From: Candidatus Thioglobus sp.
Lineage (GTDB): Bacteria; Pseudomonadota; Gammaproteobacteria; PS1; Thioglobaceae
Assembly (NCBI GenBank): GCA_003978185.1
Contig: QOAH01000148.1
Location: 1 to 5,513 of the forward strand
Length of the DNA: 5,513 nt
Direction of reading: 5' to 3'
Below are positions 4,802-5,513 of this stretch, in pieces. The notes under the pieces are model-generated. The model had not been told where the DNA came from, searched no databases, and saw nothing but the letters and a program-made list of their open reading frames with translations. Both the position numbers and the translations under genes were made by a program. Each line of letters begins with the position of its first letter. The first letter of the stretch is position 1.

Positions 4802-5463
4802 ATATCTATCTGAAAACACTCAGACGCGATCTACGCTCGGCGATTCGAAACCCGTCAAGTGTACTCAATCCGTTGTTATTTTTTGTGATTTCAGTGTCTT
4901 TATTTCCACTGGCAATCAGCCCAGAGGCCGCAACACTCTCACAAATTGCCGCGGGTATTATTTGGGTGGCAAGCATGTTGGCGGTACTTCTCTCGTTAAA
5001 CGCTTTATTTCATCATGATTTTGAAAACGGCGTGTTAGAACAAATGGTGATTTCTCATCATTCACTGCCCTTGCTTATTTTGTCTAAGATCACTGCCCAC
5101 TGGATCTTAACCGGTATTCCAATTATCTTATTGTCTCCCTTATTAGGCTTGTTCTTGTTTCTAGATGGAGAAAGTGTCAAAGTATTAATGCTAACACTAT
5201 TACTAGCCACACCCAGTTTAAGCTTGATTGGTGCGATTGGCGCCTCACTGATTGTTGGTATTAAAAACTCAGGCATGTTATTGTCATTATTAATCTTACC
5301 TTTATATATCCCAATACTAATCTTCGCTTCAAGCGCAGTTTCTCAGGCACAATTTGGCTTAGACATTACTGGTCAGTTGTATTTCTTAGCGACCATTTTG
5401 GTGGTTAGCATTATGGCAACACCATTCGTTAGTGCGCTTGCGCTAAAAATAAGTTTAGAATGA
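4798..5463 (+). CDS. ccmB: Cytochrome c maturation haem exporter permease CcmB
   Basis: A 221-residue inner-membrane protein, the normal CcmB length, forming the membrane part of the CcmAB transporter module. The conserved pattern is clear along the whole protein: N-terminal RRDLRSAIRNPSSVLNPLLFF (9-29), SLFPLAISPE (34-43), the segment AAGIIWVASMLAVLLSLNALF (51-71), HDFENGVLEQM (73-83), KITAHWILTGIPIILLSPLLG (97-117), LLLATPSLSLIGAIGASL (134-151) and PLYIPILIFA (167-176). About six membrane helices are evident. It starts at ATG 4798 inside the end of ccmA (ATGA overlap), implying translational coupling and matched production. The next expected gene, ccmC, does not follow immediately; at least 50 bp of non-coding, promoter-like DNA comes after the TGA. 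Confidence 0.96.
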   Translation: MNIYLKTLRRDLRSAIRNPSSVLNPLLFFVISVSLFPLAISPEAATLSQIAAGIIWVASMLAVLLSLNALFHHDFENGVLEQMVISHHSLPLLILSKITAHWILTGIPIILLSPLLGLFLFLDGESVKVLMLTLLLATPSLSLIGAIGASLIVGIKNSGMLLSLLILPLYIPILIFASSAVSQAQFGLDITGQLYFLATILVVSIMATPFVSALALKISLE

Positions 5464-5465
5464 AC

Positions 5466-5493
5466 TTTACTTTATAAAATTCTTTGTTATAAT
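5466..5493 (+). promoter_or_regulatory. Promoter of a downstream transcription unit
   Basis: TTTACT (5466-5471), 16 nt, then a perfect TATAAT (5488-5493), directly after the ccmB stop. Transcription would begin around 5500 and run off the window. The gene it serves is not visible. Its presence suggests ccmB ends the unit or that the next gene has its own promoter. Confidence 0.5.
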
Positions 5494-5513
5494 TCCAACC
5501 ACACGCTGATTTG

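Overview
The window looks like chromosomal DNA from an AT-rich gammaproteobacterium. The evidence is a Fur protein very close to the enterobacterial type, a divergent fur/bamE (omlA) pair of the kind known from Pseudomonas and relatives, and System I cytochrome c maturation genes ccmA and ccmB. The low GC and gene mix would suit a marine sulfur-oxidiser-like lineage, but that is a guess.

Layout: (1) The 3' half of prfA (release factor 1) runs rightward from the left edge and ends in a tail-to-tail 9-bp overlap with znuB. (2) znuB (zinc ABC permease) and fur lie on the minus strand as a fur-znuB unit with a 17-bp gap. (3) Divergent from fur, across about 53 bp of shared promoter DNA, is bamE, an outer-membrane lipoprotein of the Bam complex. 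It carries an unusual Pro-Glu-Met repeat linker and a long Lys/Ala/Glu helical tail. (4) Next is a second lipoprotein gene with nearly the same signal peptide, repeat-rich linker, Lys/Ala/Glu helices and LKEGYEAY motif, but without a recognisable complete BamE domain. (5) ccmA and ccmB follow, overlapping by ATGA. After ccmB comes a promoter-like sequence, so another transcription unit probably starts at the right edge.

The main discovery is the origin of the second lipoprotein gene. The DNA between the two lipoprotein genes contains a decayed copy of the beginning of fur (antisense), followed by a copy of the fur-bamE promoter region. Just after bamE there is a short match to the 5' coding part of ccmA. 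This is the order expected from tandem duplication of a fur'-bamE-ccmA' segment: bamE, ccmA relic, junction, fur relic, second lipoprotein gene, intact ccmA. The second copy then lost most or all of its BamE fold and expanded internal repeats, giving what looks like a new family of long, envelope-anchored helical lipoprotein.

Functionally the window joins translation termination (prfA), metal homeostasis (fur, znuB), outer-membrane assembly (bamE and its derivative) and haem handling for c-type cytochromes (ccmAB). Several rightward genes have promoter-like hexamers only 11 to 14 nt before the start codon and no Shine-Dalgarno sequence, suggesting very short mRNA leaders.
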